Assembly: GCA_902522825.1 (NCBI GenBank)
Contig: CABYXE010000001.1
Span: forward strand, 124,001 to 188,000
Reading direction: 5' to 3'
From: an uncultured SAR86 cluster bacterium
GTDB lineage: Bacteria > Pseudomonadota > Gammaproteobacteria > Magnimaribacterales > AG-339-G14
DNA length: 64,000 nt
The notes under the pieces are model-generated. The model was not told the origin of the DNA and did no database searches. It worked only from the letters and a program-made list of their open reading frames with translations. Below, in pieces: positions 20,481 to 30,348 of the stretch (positions are counted from its first letter, which is position 1; each line of letters opens with the position of its first letter). Both the position numbers and the translations under genes were made by a program.

Positions 20481-20509
20481 GCGAAAAATATGTGACAATT
20501 TAGTGAAAA
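20481..20509 (-). promoter_or_regulatory. Putative PhoB-binding array between porin and ppk2
   Basis: GCGAAAA-ATAT-GTGACAA-TTTA-GTGAAAA, 11-bp phased; same orientation and similar distance to the minus-strand gene start as the pit array. Confidence 0.55.
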
Positions 20510-20560
20510 AGTTATTCTTCTAAGAAAACTTAGCTAGAATACATCTTCGCCAAATAAATC

Positions 20561-21394
20561 ATGATTGAATTTGATATACCAAACTACAGGAGAATTGATT
20601 CTAAGCTTTATGAAAAAGAAAAAAGGAAGCTTTTAATTGAACTTGTCAAACTCCAGAATTGGATCATACAAGAGAAAAAAAAGATTGCTGTTGTGTTTGA
20701 AGGAAGAGACACAGCTGGCAAGACTGGAAGTATTTCTGTTTTATCTAGATATCTGATACCAAAACATTGTCGCTTAGTTAAATTAGGGATTCCTACTGCA
20801 AGAGAATCAAAAAACTGGTTTCAAAGATATGAGAAACAATTGCCAGATGTAGGTGAATTAGTTTTTTTTGATCGGTCTTGGTATACCAGAGCTTTAGTTG
20901 AATCAACCATGGGTTATTGTACAAAAGGACAATACAAATCTTTTATGAAAAAAGTTGTGCCCTGGGAGCAAAAACTCAAAGAAAATGGTACTGAAATACT
21001 TAAGTTTTATTTATCCATAGAAAAAGGAACTCAAAAAATGAGAATAGAAAAACGCAAGAATAGTCCCTTGGTATATTGGAAAATAAGTGAAAACGATTTA
21101 AAAGGTTTGGATAAATGGGATATTTTTACCCTTTATAAAGAGCAAATGTTTAAGAATACTTCCTATTCTGAAGCACCTTGGATAGTTTTAAATGCAAACG
21201 ATAAAAAGATAGCGGTGCTTCATGCATTACGCTACATCCTAGGAAGCTTTGATTATCCTGATAAAGACTTGCCAAAGCCAAAAGTTTGGACAGAGAATAT
21301 TAATGATTACTCTCTAAAGATAAATAAAGTCCCTTTTAATAACTTAAGTTATCAGCAATACAAGGTGTTAAAAGTTATGGCAGATGAAGAATAA
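20561..21394 (+). CDS. ppk2: Polyphosphate kinase 2 family protein
   Basis: VVFEGRDTAGKTGSI, WFQRYEKQLPDVGELVFFDRSWYTRALVE, KWDIFTLYKEQMF. Confidence 0.92.
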   Translation: MIEFDIPNYRRIDSKLYEKEKRKLLIELVKLQNWIIQEKKKIAVVFEGRDTAGKTGSISVLSRYLIPKHCRLVKLGIPTARESKNWFQRYEKQLPDVGELVFFDRSWYTRALVESTMGYCTKGQYKSFMKKVVPWEQKLKENGTEILKFYLSIEKGTQKMRIEKRKNSPLVYWKISENDLKGLDKWDIFTLYKEQMFKNTSYSEAPWIVLNANDKKIAVLHALRYILGSFDYPDKDLPKPKVWTENINDYSLKINKVPFNNLSYQQYKVLKVMADEE

Positions 21395-22274
21395 AACTCA
21401 ACGCTTAGCTTGTATTGATATTGGTTCAAACGCAATTAAATATCGTCAATATCGTATATCAAAACAAAAAAATAAAAATTTTGCTGAATTGGATACCTTT
21501 AAAAGAATTTCAGTGAGACTTGGAACCGACGCGTTCAAATTTAAAAAAATTTCATCCGAAACGGAACAAAAATTATTAAAAAGCATAATGAAACTCAAAG
21601 ACAAGGCTGATAAAAAAGATATAAAAATAATTACTGGGGTAGCTACCTCAGCAATGAGAACAGTTTCAAATGGCCATAAAATTTGTAAAAAAATAAGAAA
21701 AAAAACTGATATAGAAATAAAAATCTTATCCGGAAACGAAGAAGCCCAATTGTTGAATTTTTTTAATTACAAAGATTTTAAAAAAGATGAAACCTTAGTC
21801 GTGGACATTGGTGGTGGCAGTACCGAATTATTCCATCATGGAAATGGTAAACATCTCGCAAAGTCTTTTCCGCTTGGTGCAGTGCGAATTTTAGAAGGAA
21901 AAGACTCGCCCAAGCATTGGAATAATTTAAAAGAGTGGCTAACAAAAATTCCATCTGAAAATATAAGAAATATAGTCGGGGTTGGTGGAAATGCGAGGCT
22001 CATCAATGAAATTATTAATAAACAAGATAGAAAATCATCTTTACAGGAATTAAAAGTATTAAAAAAAGAACTTTCAAACAAAAGTTTTGAAGAAAAAGTA
22101 TCTTCTTACTCTCTGCCAGAAGACAGAGCCGATATTCTCGAACATGCCATAGCTATTTTTATAGAAATCATTGAATTTTTTCCTAACTCCTTCTTATTCG
22201 ATAGTTCCTGGAATATTGCTGACGCGGTAATGGAAAAAGAACTAAAGGAAAACAAAAGTATTCAAGCAGCTTGA
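21384..22274 (+). CDS. Ppx/GppA phosphatase family (exopolyphosphatase-like)
   Basis: ACIDIGSNAIKY, VVDIGGGSTELF, VGVGGNARLI; overlaps the ppk2 3' end by 11 bp. Confidence 0.88.
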   Translation: MKNKTQRLACIDIGSNAIKYRQYRISKQKNKNFAELDTFKRISVRLGTDAFKFKKISSETEQKLLKSIMKLKDKADKKDIKIITGVATSAMRTVSNGHKICKKIRKKTDIEIKILSGNEEAQLLNFFNYKDFKKDETLVVDIGGGSTELFHHGNGKHLAKSFPLGAVRILEGKDSPKHWNNLKEWLTKIPSENIRNIVGVGGNARLINEIINKQDRKSSLQELKVLKKELSNKSFEEKVSSYSLPEDRADILEHAIAIFIEIIEFFPNSFLFDSSWNIADAVMEKELKENKSIQAA

Positions 22275-22276
22275 AT
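22260..22276. terminator. Candidate bidirectional terminator hairpin inside the ppx/phoR coding overlap
   Basis: ATTCAAG-CAG-CTTGAAT inverted repeat; + strand followed by TGATTTTT, minus strand followed by ACTTTTGTTTT. Confidence 0.45.
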
Positions 22277-23614
22277 TGATTTTTCCTCATCGACTTTTAT
22301 ATCAATAAAAAAAGTAGCGCCCTTAGGCTCATTCGCTTCAACTCCAACAGAATAGCCCATCATCAATGCTAAATTTTTACTAATTGAAAGACCCAAACCT
22401 GTTCCACCAGTTTCCGATGAACGGCCTTTATCTATTCTATAAAACCTTTCAAAAACTCTTTCTTTGTATTTTTTTGGTACTCCTTTGCCTTCATCTGAAA
22501 CAGAAAGCCTAATAAAGCCCTTTGAAGATGAAGATTCTGCTAGATTTATAAGAGCTTTTTTAGGTGAGTGTTTGATGGCATTGCTTAAAAAGTTTGTCAG
22601 GATAAGTTTTAGAGCAGCTTCGTCAGCCATTACTTTAGTATTTTCGTTCAAATTGTTTTGCACAGTTAATTTTTTCTTATCTAAGTTAGGTTTGAATTCT
22701 TCGATTAAATTTTTAGTAATCGAAAATGAATTTATAGACTCAATTGAGATCGGATATTCCCCCGCTTCCATACTTGAGATTTTAAGCAAATCATTGACTA
22801 TCACTGTCATGCGTTCTGATTGAGAAAATATTGCTTCCGTAAATAACTTAGCGTTTTCGTCATCTTTAATTAGTTTATTTTCTATTAGAGTTTCTGCATT
22901 GGCTTTAATGACACTAATGGGAGTTCTTAATTCATGAGAGACGTTGCCGATAAAATCTTCCCTCATTTTTTCAAAATTCTTTGATTTTGATATATCACTA
23001 AAAACAATTAACATTTCATCTCGAATGTCATCTTTTTTGGCACTCACCAAATAAACAGTCTTTATAGATATGGGACCTGAAATTTCTCTAACTAAGTCTT
23101 TTTTATTCCAGGCCTTTTCGACGAATTTTTTAAATTGAGGGTAACTTATATTTTCGAAAAGCTTGTCGCCAATATTTAAATCCGGGAAAAACTCTGTATT
23201 AATAGTTTTATTCAGATACAAAACTTGATAATTTTTATCAACCAGTATTACTCCTTGTCCCATTTTTGATAACACAGAGCTAAATTGTTCTGTTTGTTGC
23301 GTGTAATAGACTAACTCATCTTCTACCTGACTAGATTCTTTTAAGAGCTCGTCAAAAATTTCTTCGGAGGCAACTGAAGGATCATCCATATTATTTTTGG
23401 CGATAAGCTGAGCTGCTGAATTTACTAATCTTTTAAAATATTGATAAATAAAATAGGTTGCGACAACAGTGGTAAGAAGTAACAAATAAAACCCTAAAAT
23501 TACATTTCCATTTAAGAAAATATTACCTCTATAAATAATGTACCCAACCAAAGTAACGAAAGATACAATTGATAATACCCATAAGAAAAGTTTTATTTTT
23601 ACTGAAAATTTCAT
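22262..23614 (-). CDS. phoR: Phosphate regulon sensor histidine kinase
   Basis: PAS-like domain, FIGNVSHELRTPISVIKANAETL H-box, DEGKGVPKKYKERVFERFYR, GGTGLGLSISK; directly downstream of phoB. Confidence 0.92.
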   Translation of the reverse strand: MKFSVKIKLFLWVLSIVSFVTLVGYIIYRGNIFLNGNVILGFYLLLLTTVVATYFIYQYFKRLVNSAAQLIAKNNMDDPSVASEEIFDELLKESSQVEDELVYYTQQTEQFSSVLSKMGQGVILVDKNYQVLYLNKTINTEFFPDLNIGDKLFENISYPQFKKFVEKAWNKKDLVREISGPISIKTVYLVSAKKDDIRDEMLIVFSDISKSKNFEKMREDFIGNVSHELRTPISVIKANAETLIENKLIKDDENAKLFTEAIFSQSERMTVIVNDLLKISSMEAGEYPISIESINSFSITKNLIEEFKPNLDKKKLTVQNNLNENTKVMADEAALKLILTNFLSNAIKHSPKKALINLAESSSSKGFIRLSVSDEGKGVPKKYKERVFERFYRIDKGRSSETGGTGLGLSISKNLALMMGYSVGVEANEPKGATFFIDIKVDEEKSIQAA

Positions 23615-24313
23615 TTAGTCTGACTTATTGAAAATATACCCTTCTCCTCTTATTGTTTCTATTTTATCTCCATATTTTCCAATTTTTGATCTCAGTCTTT
23701 TGACATGGGTATCGACAGTTCTTGTTGTGACATCATTGTTATAACCCCAAACTTTTTCAAGAAGATTATCTCTTGTTTGAACTTTGTCGGCTTTTGATAA
23801 GAGATGTTTGAGAAGTTTGAACTCTTTTGAAGTTAAAGATATTTTCTTATCAGATAAATAAACTTTGTGTTTATTGGTATCTATTTTTAGATCTTCAAAT
23901 GCAAGCACTTCTTTATCACCTTCGTCTTTTTCTTTCGAAGATCTTTTAAGCATGCCGCCAACTCGAAGCAATAACTCTCTGACACTGTAAGGCTTAACAA
24001 CGTAATCGTCTGCCCCTACTTCGAAACCTACCACTCTATCTACTTCCTCTCCTTTAGCAGTGACCATAATAACCAAGATGTTCTTTAGGTCGTCTGTATT
24101 TCTAATATGTCGACAAATATCTAAACCGCTTATATCGGGCAGCATTAGATCAAGAATAATTAGAGCTATCGAATCATTTTTCTCAAGCAACTTCATTGCC
24201 TCTTCGCCATTTAATGCTTTTGAAACTTTATAACCTTCGCTTTCAAAATTAAATGAAAGGGTCTGAAGCAAATCAGGTTCGTCTTCTACCAATAAAATAT
24301 GATCTTTACTCAT
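23615..24313 (-). CDS. phoB: Phosphate regulon response regulator
   Basis: Receiver domain ILLVEDEPDL, LILDLMLPDISG; winged helix TRTVDTHVKRLRSKIG...ETIRGEGYIF. Confidence 0.92.
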   Translation of the reverse strand: MSKDHILLVEDEPDLLQTLSFNFESEGYKVSKALNGEEAMKLLEKNDSIALIILDLMLPDISGLDICRHIRNTDDLKNILVIMVTAKGEEVDRVVGFEVGADDYVVKPYSVRELLLRVGGMLKRSSKEKDEGDKEVLAFEDLKIDTNKHKVYLSDKKISLTSKEFKLLKHLLSKADKVQTRDNLLEKVWGYNNDVTTRTVDTHVKRLRSKIGKYGDKIETIRGEGYIFNKSD

Positions 24314-24400
24314 CTTCTAATTTTACTAGAAATAGTTTTTTCTTGTTTAAAAAACAATTAATTTTGCAATTTTGTAATGCTTTCTCAATAGTTTTGACAC

Positions 24401-24868
24401 TTAGGTTAGCTCTTTCGGACTTTTAAGAAAATTAAGCCCTCCAACTAAAATATCAGGCTCTATTAGGTTTATCTGACAAATTGAACAGGTTTTTAGATAA
24501 ACATATTTGGTTTTTAAGATCTCTTCAGCAACCTGAGAAATTGTAGGATTATGTCCAAAAATAACAATATGCTTCTCGTGATTGTTTTCTAAAATTAAAC
24601 TTTCATAATCTTGTAAATTTGCATGATACAAATCATCAACTATATTTAGCTTAATTGGAGTTAATTCTTTTTCAAAATATTTTGCAGTCGATAAAGCTCT
24701 ATTGGCTGGACTACTGAAAAGAATAGGTTTCTCTTGAATATCATCAGTAAACCACTTTGCCATTTTTGGTGCATCTCTCGTGCCTCTTTCATTTAAAGGT
24801 CTATCGAAATCACCTAAAGAAAAATCTGCCCAAGAAGATTTAGCATGGCGTATAAGACTCAAAATCAT
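24401..24868 (-). CDS. sixA: Phosphohistidine phosphatase SixA-like (histidine phosphatase family)
   Basis: LIRHAKSSWADFSLGDFDRPLNERG; FGHNPTIS. Confidence 0.9.
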   Translation of the reverse strand: MILSLIRHAKSSWADFSLGDFDRPLNERGTRDAPKMAKWFTDDIQEKPILFSSPANRALSTAKYFEKELTPIKLNIVDDLYHANLQDYESLILENNHEKHIVIFGHNPTISQVAEEILKTKYVYLKTCSICQINLIEPDILVGGLNFLKSPKELT

Positions 24869-24972
24869 TAATAAATAGAATCAATCACATAGCTGATAAC
24901 TGCTAAAAAAACTGTGACTGAGACCAATAAAATGATGAGTCCCCAAAAGTTAAATTCTTTATCTTCTTTCAT
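24868..24972 (-). CDS. 34-aa single-TM hypothetical protein, stop overlaps sixA start (TAATG)
   Basis: Hand translation MKEDKEFNFWGLIILLVSVTVFLAVISYVIDSIY; not in the ORF track (<60 aa). Confidence 0.5.
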   Translation of the reverse strand: MKEDKEFNFWGLIILLVSVTVFLAVISYVIDSIY

Positions 24973-25008
24973 GATCTGGCATAATAAGTTTTTTTATAAC
25001 ATTAACAT

Positions 25009-25227
25009 ATGGCAAAAGAAGATTTAATAGAAATGGAAGGCGAAGTAATAGATACGATGCCTAATACTACTTTCAAAGTTAAATTAGAAAATGATCATGT
25101 AATTACTGCTCATATATCTGGAAAGATGAGAAAAAATTACATACGAATTCTTACTGGAGACAAAGTGAAAGTCGAAATGACTCCTTACGATCTGTCAAAA
25201 GGAAGAATAACTTTTAGGTCAAAATAA
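25009..25227 (+). CDS. infA: Translation initiation factor IF-1
   Basis: [47 protein letters not shown]. Confidence 0.98.
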   Translation: MAKEDLIEMEGEVIDTMPNTTFKVKLENDHVITAHISGKMRKNYIRILTGDKVKVEMTPYDLSKGRITFRSK

Positions 25228-25229
25228 TA

Positions 25230-27494
25230 TTACTTATCAGCTTTTGCTTCCTCTTCTGAGGATTCAAGTTCAAACGAAATAACTAAATCGTCTTTGTCTT
25301 CAGAAACAAGAACGGTTCCACCTTTTTTAGAAAGATCTCCAAACAATATGGATTCAGCTAAGTTTTTCTTAATTTTGTCCTGAATCAACCGTTGCATTGG
25401 CCTAGCGCCCATTTTTTCATCATAGCCATTTTTGACAAGCCAAGCTCTCGCCTTATCATTTACTTCCAGAGTGACTTTCTTTTCATCTAATTGTGCTTGC
25501 AATTCAGTTAAGAATTTATCCAATACCGTGTGTATAACTTCCTCACTTAATGAATCAAATTGAACTATGGCATCAAGCCTGTTTCGGAATTCAGGAGTGA
25601 AAGTTTTTTTAATTACTTCCGATCCGTCGCTTGCGTTATCTTGCTTTTGAAAACCCATAGATTCTCTTGCCATTTCTTGTGCTCCTGAATTTGTAGTCAT
25701 AACTAAAACACAGTTTCTAAAACTTGCTTTTCTTCCGTTATTATCAGTCAGGGTTCCGTGATCCATAACCTGAAGCAGAACATTAAAGACTTCGGGGTGC
25801 GCTTTTTCTATTTCATCTAATAAGATAACAGAGTGCGGATTTTTCGTAATAGCTTCAGTAAGAAGACCGCCTTCATCATAGCCAACGTAACCTGGAGGTG
25901 CTCCTATCAATCGAGAAACAGTATGTCTCTCCATGTATTCAGACATATCAAATCTAACTAGTTCAACGCCTAATAATTGAGCAAGTTGTCTAGATACTTC
26001 TGTTTTTCCAACTCCTGTTGGTCCAGAGAATAGGAAAGATCCCATAGGTTTTTCGTCATTTCCAAGACCTGCACGTGACATCATTATAGAACTAGCTAAT
26101 TTATTGATAGCCAAGTCTTGTCCAAAAATAACTCGCTTTAAATCTTCTTCAAGCTTTCCAAGAGAAACTCTATCTTTGACAGAGATGCTCTTTTCAGGAA
26201 TTTTAGCTATCTGCGAAATAACTTTTTGAATATCTTGTTCTCCAACGGTTTTTCTTTTTTTATCAGAGGATAGTCTTATTCTAGCTCCAGCCTCATCAAT
26301 GACATCAATTGCTTTATCAGGCAGATACTTATCATTAATATGTTTTGCCGAAAGCTCTGCCGCAGCTTTCAATGCAGCTTGCGAATATTTCAATTCATGG
26401 TGTTCTTCGAATCTAGACTTTAAACCTTCTAAAATTTTTATTGTTTCTGCAATACTAGGTTCATCTAAATCAACCTTTTGAAACCTTCTTGCTAATGCAC
26501 GATCCTTTTCAAAAACAGTCCTATATTCTTTGAAGGTTGTAGAGCCAATAAATTTAATAGGACTTTTTCCAAGAATTGGTTTGAGTAAGTTTGACGCATC
26601 CATAACTCCACCAGATGTGGCTCCAGCACCAATAATGGTATGAATTTCATCAATAAATAAAATCGCGTTATCTATTTTCGAAAGGTCTTTTAAAATAACT
26701 TTTAATCTTTTTTCAAAATCTCCTCTATATTTAGTGCCTGCCAATAAAGAGCCCATATCTAGGGAGAATATTTGAGCATTTGAAAGAGTTTCTGGAACTT
26801 TTTTATCTATAATGTTTTTGGCTAGCCCTTCAATAAGAGCTGTCTTTCCAACTCCAGATTCACCAACCAAAATAGGGTTATTTTTTGATCTTCTAGCAAG
26901 AATTTGTGTAATCCTAATCAGCTCATTCTCTCTACCAATAACAGGATCAATACGACCTTGGAGAGCCTCTTCATTTAAATTCAAAGCAAATTTAGAAATG
27001 TTCGAATCTGTCTTGTTTTCAGTTTCTTCTTCTTCAGCAGAAAAGTCAGAGAAACTTTCGTCTTCTAATGTCTTTTCACCATGGCTTAAGAAAGCGACAG
27101 CATCCAATCTGTTCATGCCTTGTTTTTTTAGCAAATAAACGCTGTGACATTCTTTTTCACTAAAAAGAGCTACAAGTACGTTTGCCCCTGTAACTTCCCC
27201 AGCTCCTGTTGATTGAACGTGAAACACAGCTCTCTGTATAACTCTTTGATAGCTCAAAGTCGGTTGAATCTCTTTAGCCTCATCTTGAGTAAGTGGTGTG
27301 TTTTCTTCAATAAATTTTGTTAACTCTGATCTAAGAACTTCAATATTAATATTGCATGAGCTTAAAACTTTAATAGATTCGTCGTTGTCCAGTATAGAAA
27401 GCAATAAATGTTCTGTAGTGACAAATTCATGTTTTTTTGAATGAGCGTATTTAAAGGAATTATTTAAACAAACCTCAAGATTTTTTTCTAACAT
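25230..27494 (-). CDS. clpA: ATP-dependent Clp protease ATP-binding subunit ClpA
   Basis: Two AAA+ modules (GESGVGKTALIEGLA; FSGPTGVGKTEVSRQLA), ClpA-type N-domain; adjacent to clpS. Confidence 0.97.
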   Translation of the reverse strand: MLEKNLEVCLNNSFKYAHSKKHEFVTTEHLLLSILDNDESIKVLSSCNINIEVLRSELTKFIEENTPLTQDEAKEIQPTLSYQRVIQRAVFHVQSTGAGEVTGANVLVALFSEKECHSVYLLKKQGMNRLDAVAFLSHGEKTLEDESFSDFSAEEEETENKTDSNISKFALNLNEEALQGRIDPVIGRENELIRITQILARRSKNNPILVGESGVGKTALIEGLAKNIIDKKVPETLSNAQIFSLDMGSLLAGTKYRGDFEKRLKVILKDLSKIDNAILFIDEIHTIIGAGATSGGVMDASNLLKPILGKSPIKFIGSTTFKEYRTVFEKDRALARRFQKVDLDEPSIAETIKILEGLKSRFEEHHELKYSQAALKAAAELSAKHINDKYLPDKAIDVIDEAGARIRLSSDKKRKTVGEQDIQKVISQIAKIPEKSISVKDRVSLGKLEEDLKRVIFGQDLAINKLASSIMMSRAGLGNDEKPMGSFLFSGPTGVGKTEVSRQLAQLLGVELVRFDMSEYMERHTVSRLIGAPPGYVGYDEGGLLTEAITKNPHSVILLDEIEKAHPEVFNVLLQVMDHGTLTDNNGRKASFRNCVLVMTTNSGAQEMARESMGFQKQDNASDGSEVIKKTFTPEFRNRLDAIVQFDSLSEEVIHTVLDKFLTELQAQLDEKKVTLEVNDKARAWLVKNGYDEKMGARPMQRLIQDKIKKNLAESILFGDLSKKGGTVLVSEDKDDLVISFELESSEEEAKADK

Positions 27495-27845
27495 CTATTC
27501 TTCCTCTGCTGGTTCAATTTCACTAATTAAAGGGTGTTCATTTTGTTGGGCAAAGTTGTTTATATGCATTGATTTAGTCTCAGCTACTTCTCTTGTAAAT
27601 ATTCCACAAATACCTTTTCCCTTAGTATGAACGGATAACATTATTTGTGTGGCTTTTTCTTTATCAAGACCAAAGAAAGATTGCAAAACATAAATGACGA
27701 ATTCCATGGGGGTATAATCATCGTTTAGTAAAACCACATGATAAAGAGAAGGCTTTTTTAAAATTGGGTCTGAGGGTTTGACTAGAACTGATGTGTTTTC
27801 ATCAAATTCATTAGCATTATTATTTTTCAAATAATCTTTTGGCAT
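27495..27845 (-). CDS. clpS: Clp protease adaptor ClpS
   Basis: [44 protein letters not shown]. Confidence 0.96.
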   Translation of the reverse strand: MPKDYLKNNNANEFDENTSVLVKPSDPILKKPSLYHVVLLNDDYTPMEFVIYVLQSFFGLDKEKATQIMLSVHTKGKGICGIFTREVAETKSMHINNFAQQNEHPLISEIEPAEEE

Positions 27846-27855
27846 TTTTTTAATA

Positions 27856-29172
27856 TTAATCGTCTTTAACTAATTTTATTTGTGGCTCCTCATTAGAATC
27901 TGTTTTATCAATTATTTCCATTCCAGAGATTATTGAGTCACCGAACTCTGAACATTTTAATAAAGTTGCACCATCCATCAATCTATCTAAATCATAAGTT
28001 ACTAGCTTAGATTGAATAGACCAGCTTATGCCTTTAAGAACGTAATCAGCAGCTTCTTGCCAGCCCAAGTGTTCTAGCATCATGTGTGCAGATAATAATA
28101 GAGATGATGGGTTGACTTTATCTTTTCCTGCATATTTTGGTGCAGTTCCATGGGTTGCCTCAAATAAGGCGACGGAATCTCCAATATTCGCTCCAGGCGC
28201 CAATCCAAGGCCTCCAACTTTTGCAGCCAAAGCATCTGAAATGAAATCTCCATTTAAATTCATTGTTGCTATAACATCGTAATCAACGGGCCTAATTAAG
28301 ATTTGTTGTAAAAAATTATCCGTTATCACGTCTTTGATGATTATTGGTCTATTAGTTTTTGGATTTCTGATTTCCATCCATTCTCCGCCATCTAAACTAG
28401 AGGCCTCAAATTCCCTTTCAGCTAGGCTATAGCCCCATTCTTTAAAAGATCCTTCGGTAAACTTCATGATATTTCCTTTGTGAACCAAAGTTACTGATGA
28501 TCTATCATGTTCTATTGCATACTCAATGGCTTTTCTAACTAATCTTTCAGAACCTTCCTTAGAAATATTTTTAACTCCTATGCCGCAGTTTTCTTCGAAA
28601 CGAATATTTTCAACTTTCATTTCTTCGACTAAGAATTTAATAACTTTTTGAGCCTCTTCACTACCTGCTTGAAATTCTATACCGGTGTATATATCTTCTG
28701 AGTTTTCTCTAAAGACGGTCATATTTGTAAGTTCAGGTTTTATTACCGGTGTTGGTACACCTTCAAAGTATCTTATTGGGCGTTGACATAAAAAAAGATC
28801 TAATTTTTGCCTTAATGCTACATTCAAAGACCTTATGCCTCCTCCTATCGGAGTAGTTAAAGGGCCTTTTATACCTACAGAGAATTCTCTTAAAGCATCA
28901 ATTGTTTCTTGGGGCAACCATTCATCTTCTCCATAAACATCTAAAGACTTTTCTCCGCAATATACTTCCATCCAGATAATTTTCTTTTTGTCCCCGTATG
29001 CTTTTTGGACTGCATGATCAATAACTTTCAACATAACCGGAGTTATGTCTGTTCCAATTCCATCGCCTTCTATGAACGGGACAATAGGTTTGTCAGGAAC
29101 AATTAAGTTTCCTTTATAATCATGTGTTATTTTTTCCCCTTCTTTGGGAACATTTATTTTTTTAAATTCCAT
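27856..29172 (-). CDS. icd: Isocitrate dehydrogenase (NADP+)
   Basis: [54 protein letters not shown]. Confidence 0.96.
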   Translation of the reverse strand: MEFKKINVPKEGEKITHDYKGNLIVPDKPIVPFIEGDGIGTDITPVMLKVIDHAVQKAYGDKKKIIWMEVYCGEKSLDVYGEDEWLPQETIDALREFSVGIKGPLTTPIGGGIRSLNVALRQKLDLFLCQRPIRYFEGVPTPVIKPELTNMTVFRENSEDIYTGIEFQAGSEEAQKVIKFLVEEMKVENIRFEENCGIGVKNISKEGSERLVRKAIEYAIEHDRSSVTLVHKGNIMKFTEGSFKEWGYSLAEREFEASSLDGGEWMEIRNPKTNRPIIIKDVITDNFLQQILIRPVDYDVIATMNLNGDFISDALAAKVGGLGLAPGANIGDSVALFEATHGTAPKYAGKDKVNPSSLLLSAHMMLEHLGWQEAADYVLKGISWSIQSKLVTYDLDRLMDGATLLKCSEFGDSIISGMEIIDKTDSNEEPQIKLVKDD

Positions 29173-29232
29173 ATTAACGATTTAGAAATTGGGTTTTTTC
29201 TACTATTATAGCATTTTTTAAGGATCAAAGTT

Positions 29233-30300
29233 ATGGCAAATAAAGTACTAGTAGGCGTTTCAGGCGGAGTAGACTCTTCTGTATCGGCTGCGATATTAAA
29301 AGAAAAAGGGTACGAGGTAACTGGTGCTTTTATGAAAAATTGGGAAGATGATGACGGTACTCCTTATTGCAGTGTTAAAGAAGATTTCCTTGATGCAGCC
29401 AGAGTTTGTGACAAATTAAATATTGAGCTTATTCAATTAAACTTTTCTAAGGAATACAAAGAAAAAGTGTTTGAGTACTTTCTTGCTAGCCTAAAAGAAG
29501 GCAAAACTCCAAATCCCGATATTTTTTGTAACAAATTTATAAAATTCGAGGCTTTTTACGACTACGCGATGACAAATAATTTTGACAACATTGCAACAGG
29601 TCACTATTGCCAATTAGAACAAAAAAACGATGAATATTTGTTAAAAAAATCTAAAGATCAGTCAAAAGACCAAACTTATTTTTTAAATGATATTAAAAAG
29701 GAAGTTTTAAAAAAATGTATTTTTCCCATAGGAAATATTGAAAAAAGTGAAGTAAGAAAAATAGCTAAAGATAAAAAGTTAGTAACATTTGATAAAAAAG
29801 ATAGTACGGGAATTTGTTTCATTGGTGAAAGACCCTTTCCAGATTTTCTTTCTAATTACTTGCCACAAAAAAAGGGAGATATTTTTGATGAAAATAGCAA
29901 TCTAATTGGTAAACATAATGGTGTTCATTTTTATACTCTAGGACAAAGACAAGGTTTAGGAATTGGCGGAGTTAAAGGTTCGTCTGAACAGCCTTGGTAT
30001 GTTGCAGCTAAAGATAATTTAAATAACTCTTTAACTGTAGTTCAAGATAACAACCATCCTTTATTGCTTAATTCTGAACTGAAAGTAAAAAAAATAAACT
30101 GGCTGATTAGCAAACTTCCTAATTTAAATAATCTTAATTGCAAAATCAGGTATCGTCAGAAAGATCAACTTTGCTCTCTTAAAGAGACTTCAAATGGATG
30201 GGTAGTTTCTTTTGAAGAACCACAAAGAGCAATTACCCCGGGTCAATCTATTGTATTTTACGACGGGGATACTTGTTTGGGTGGAGGAGAAATTGATTAA
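29233..30300 (+). CDS. mnmA: tRNA 2-thiouridine(34) synthase
   Basis: VGVSGGVDSSVSA PP-loop, TPNPDIFCNKFIKF, STGICFIGERPF. Confidence 0.96.
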   Translation: MANKVLVGVSGGVDSSVSAAILKEKGYEVTGAFMKNWEDDDGTPYCSVKEDFLDAARVCDKLNIELIQLNFSKEYKEKVFEYFLASLKEGKTPNPDIFCNKFIKFEAFYDYAMTNNFDNIATGHYCQLEQKNDEYLLKKSKDQSKDQTYFLNDIKKEVLKKCIFPIGNIEKSEVRKIAKDKKLVTFDKKDSTGICFIGERPFPDFLSNYLPQKKGDIFDENSNLIGKHNGVHFYTLGQRQGLGIGGVKGSSEQPWYVAAKDNLNNSLTVVQDNNHPLLLNSELKVKKINWLISKLPNLNNLNCKIRYRQKDQLCSLKETSNGWVVSFEEPQRAITPGQSIVFYDGDTCLGGGEID

Positions 30301-30348
30301 AGACTTCAATTTTTACTTAGAGAATAATGTATAATTATCCCGCTTCTC

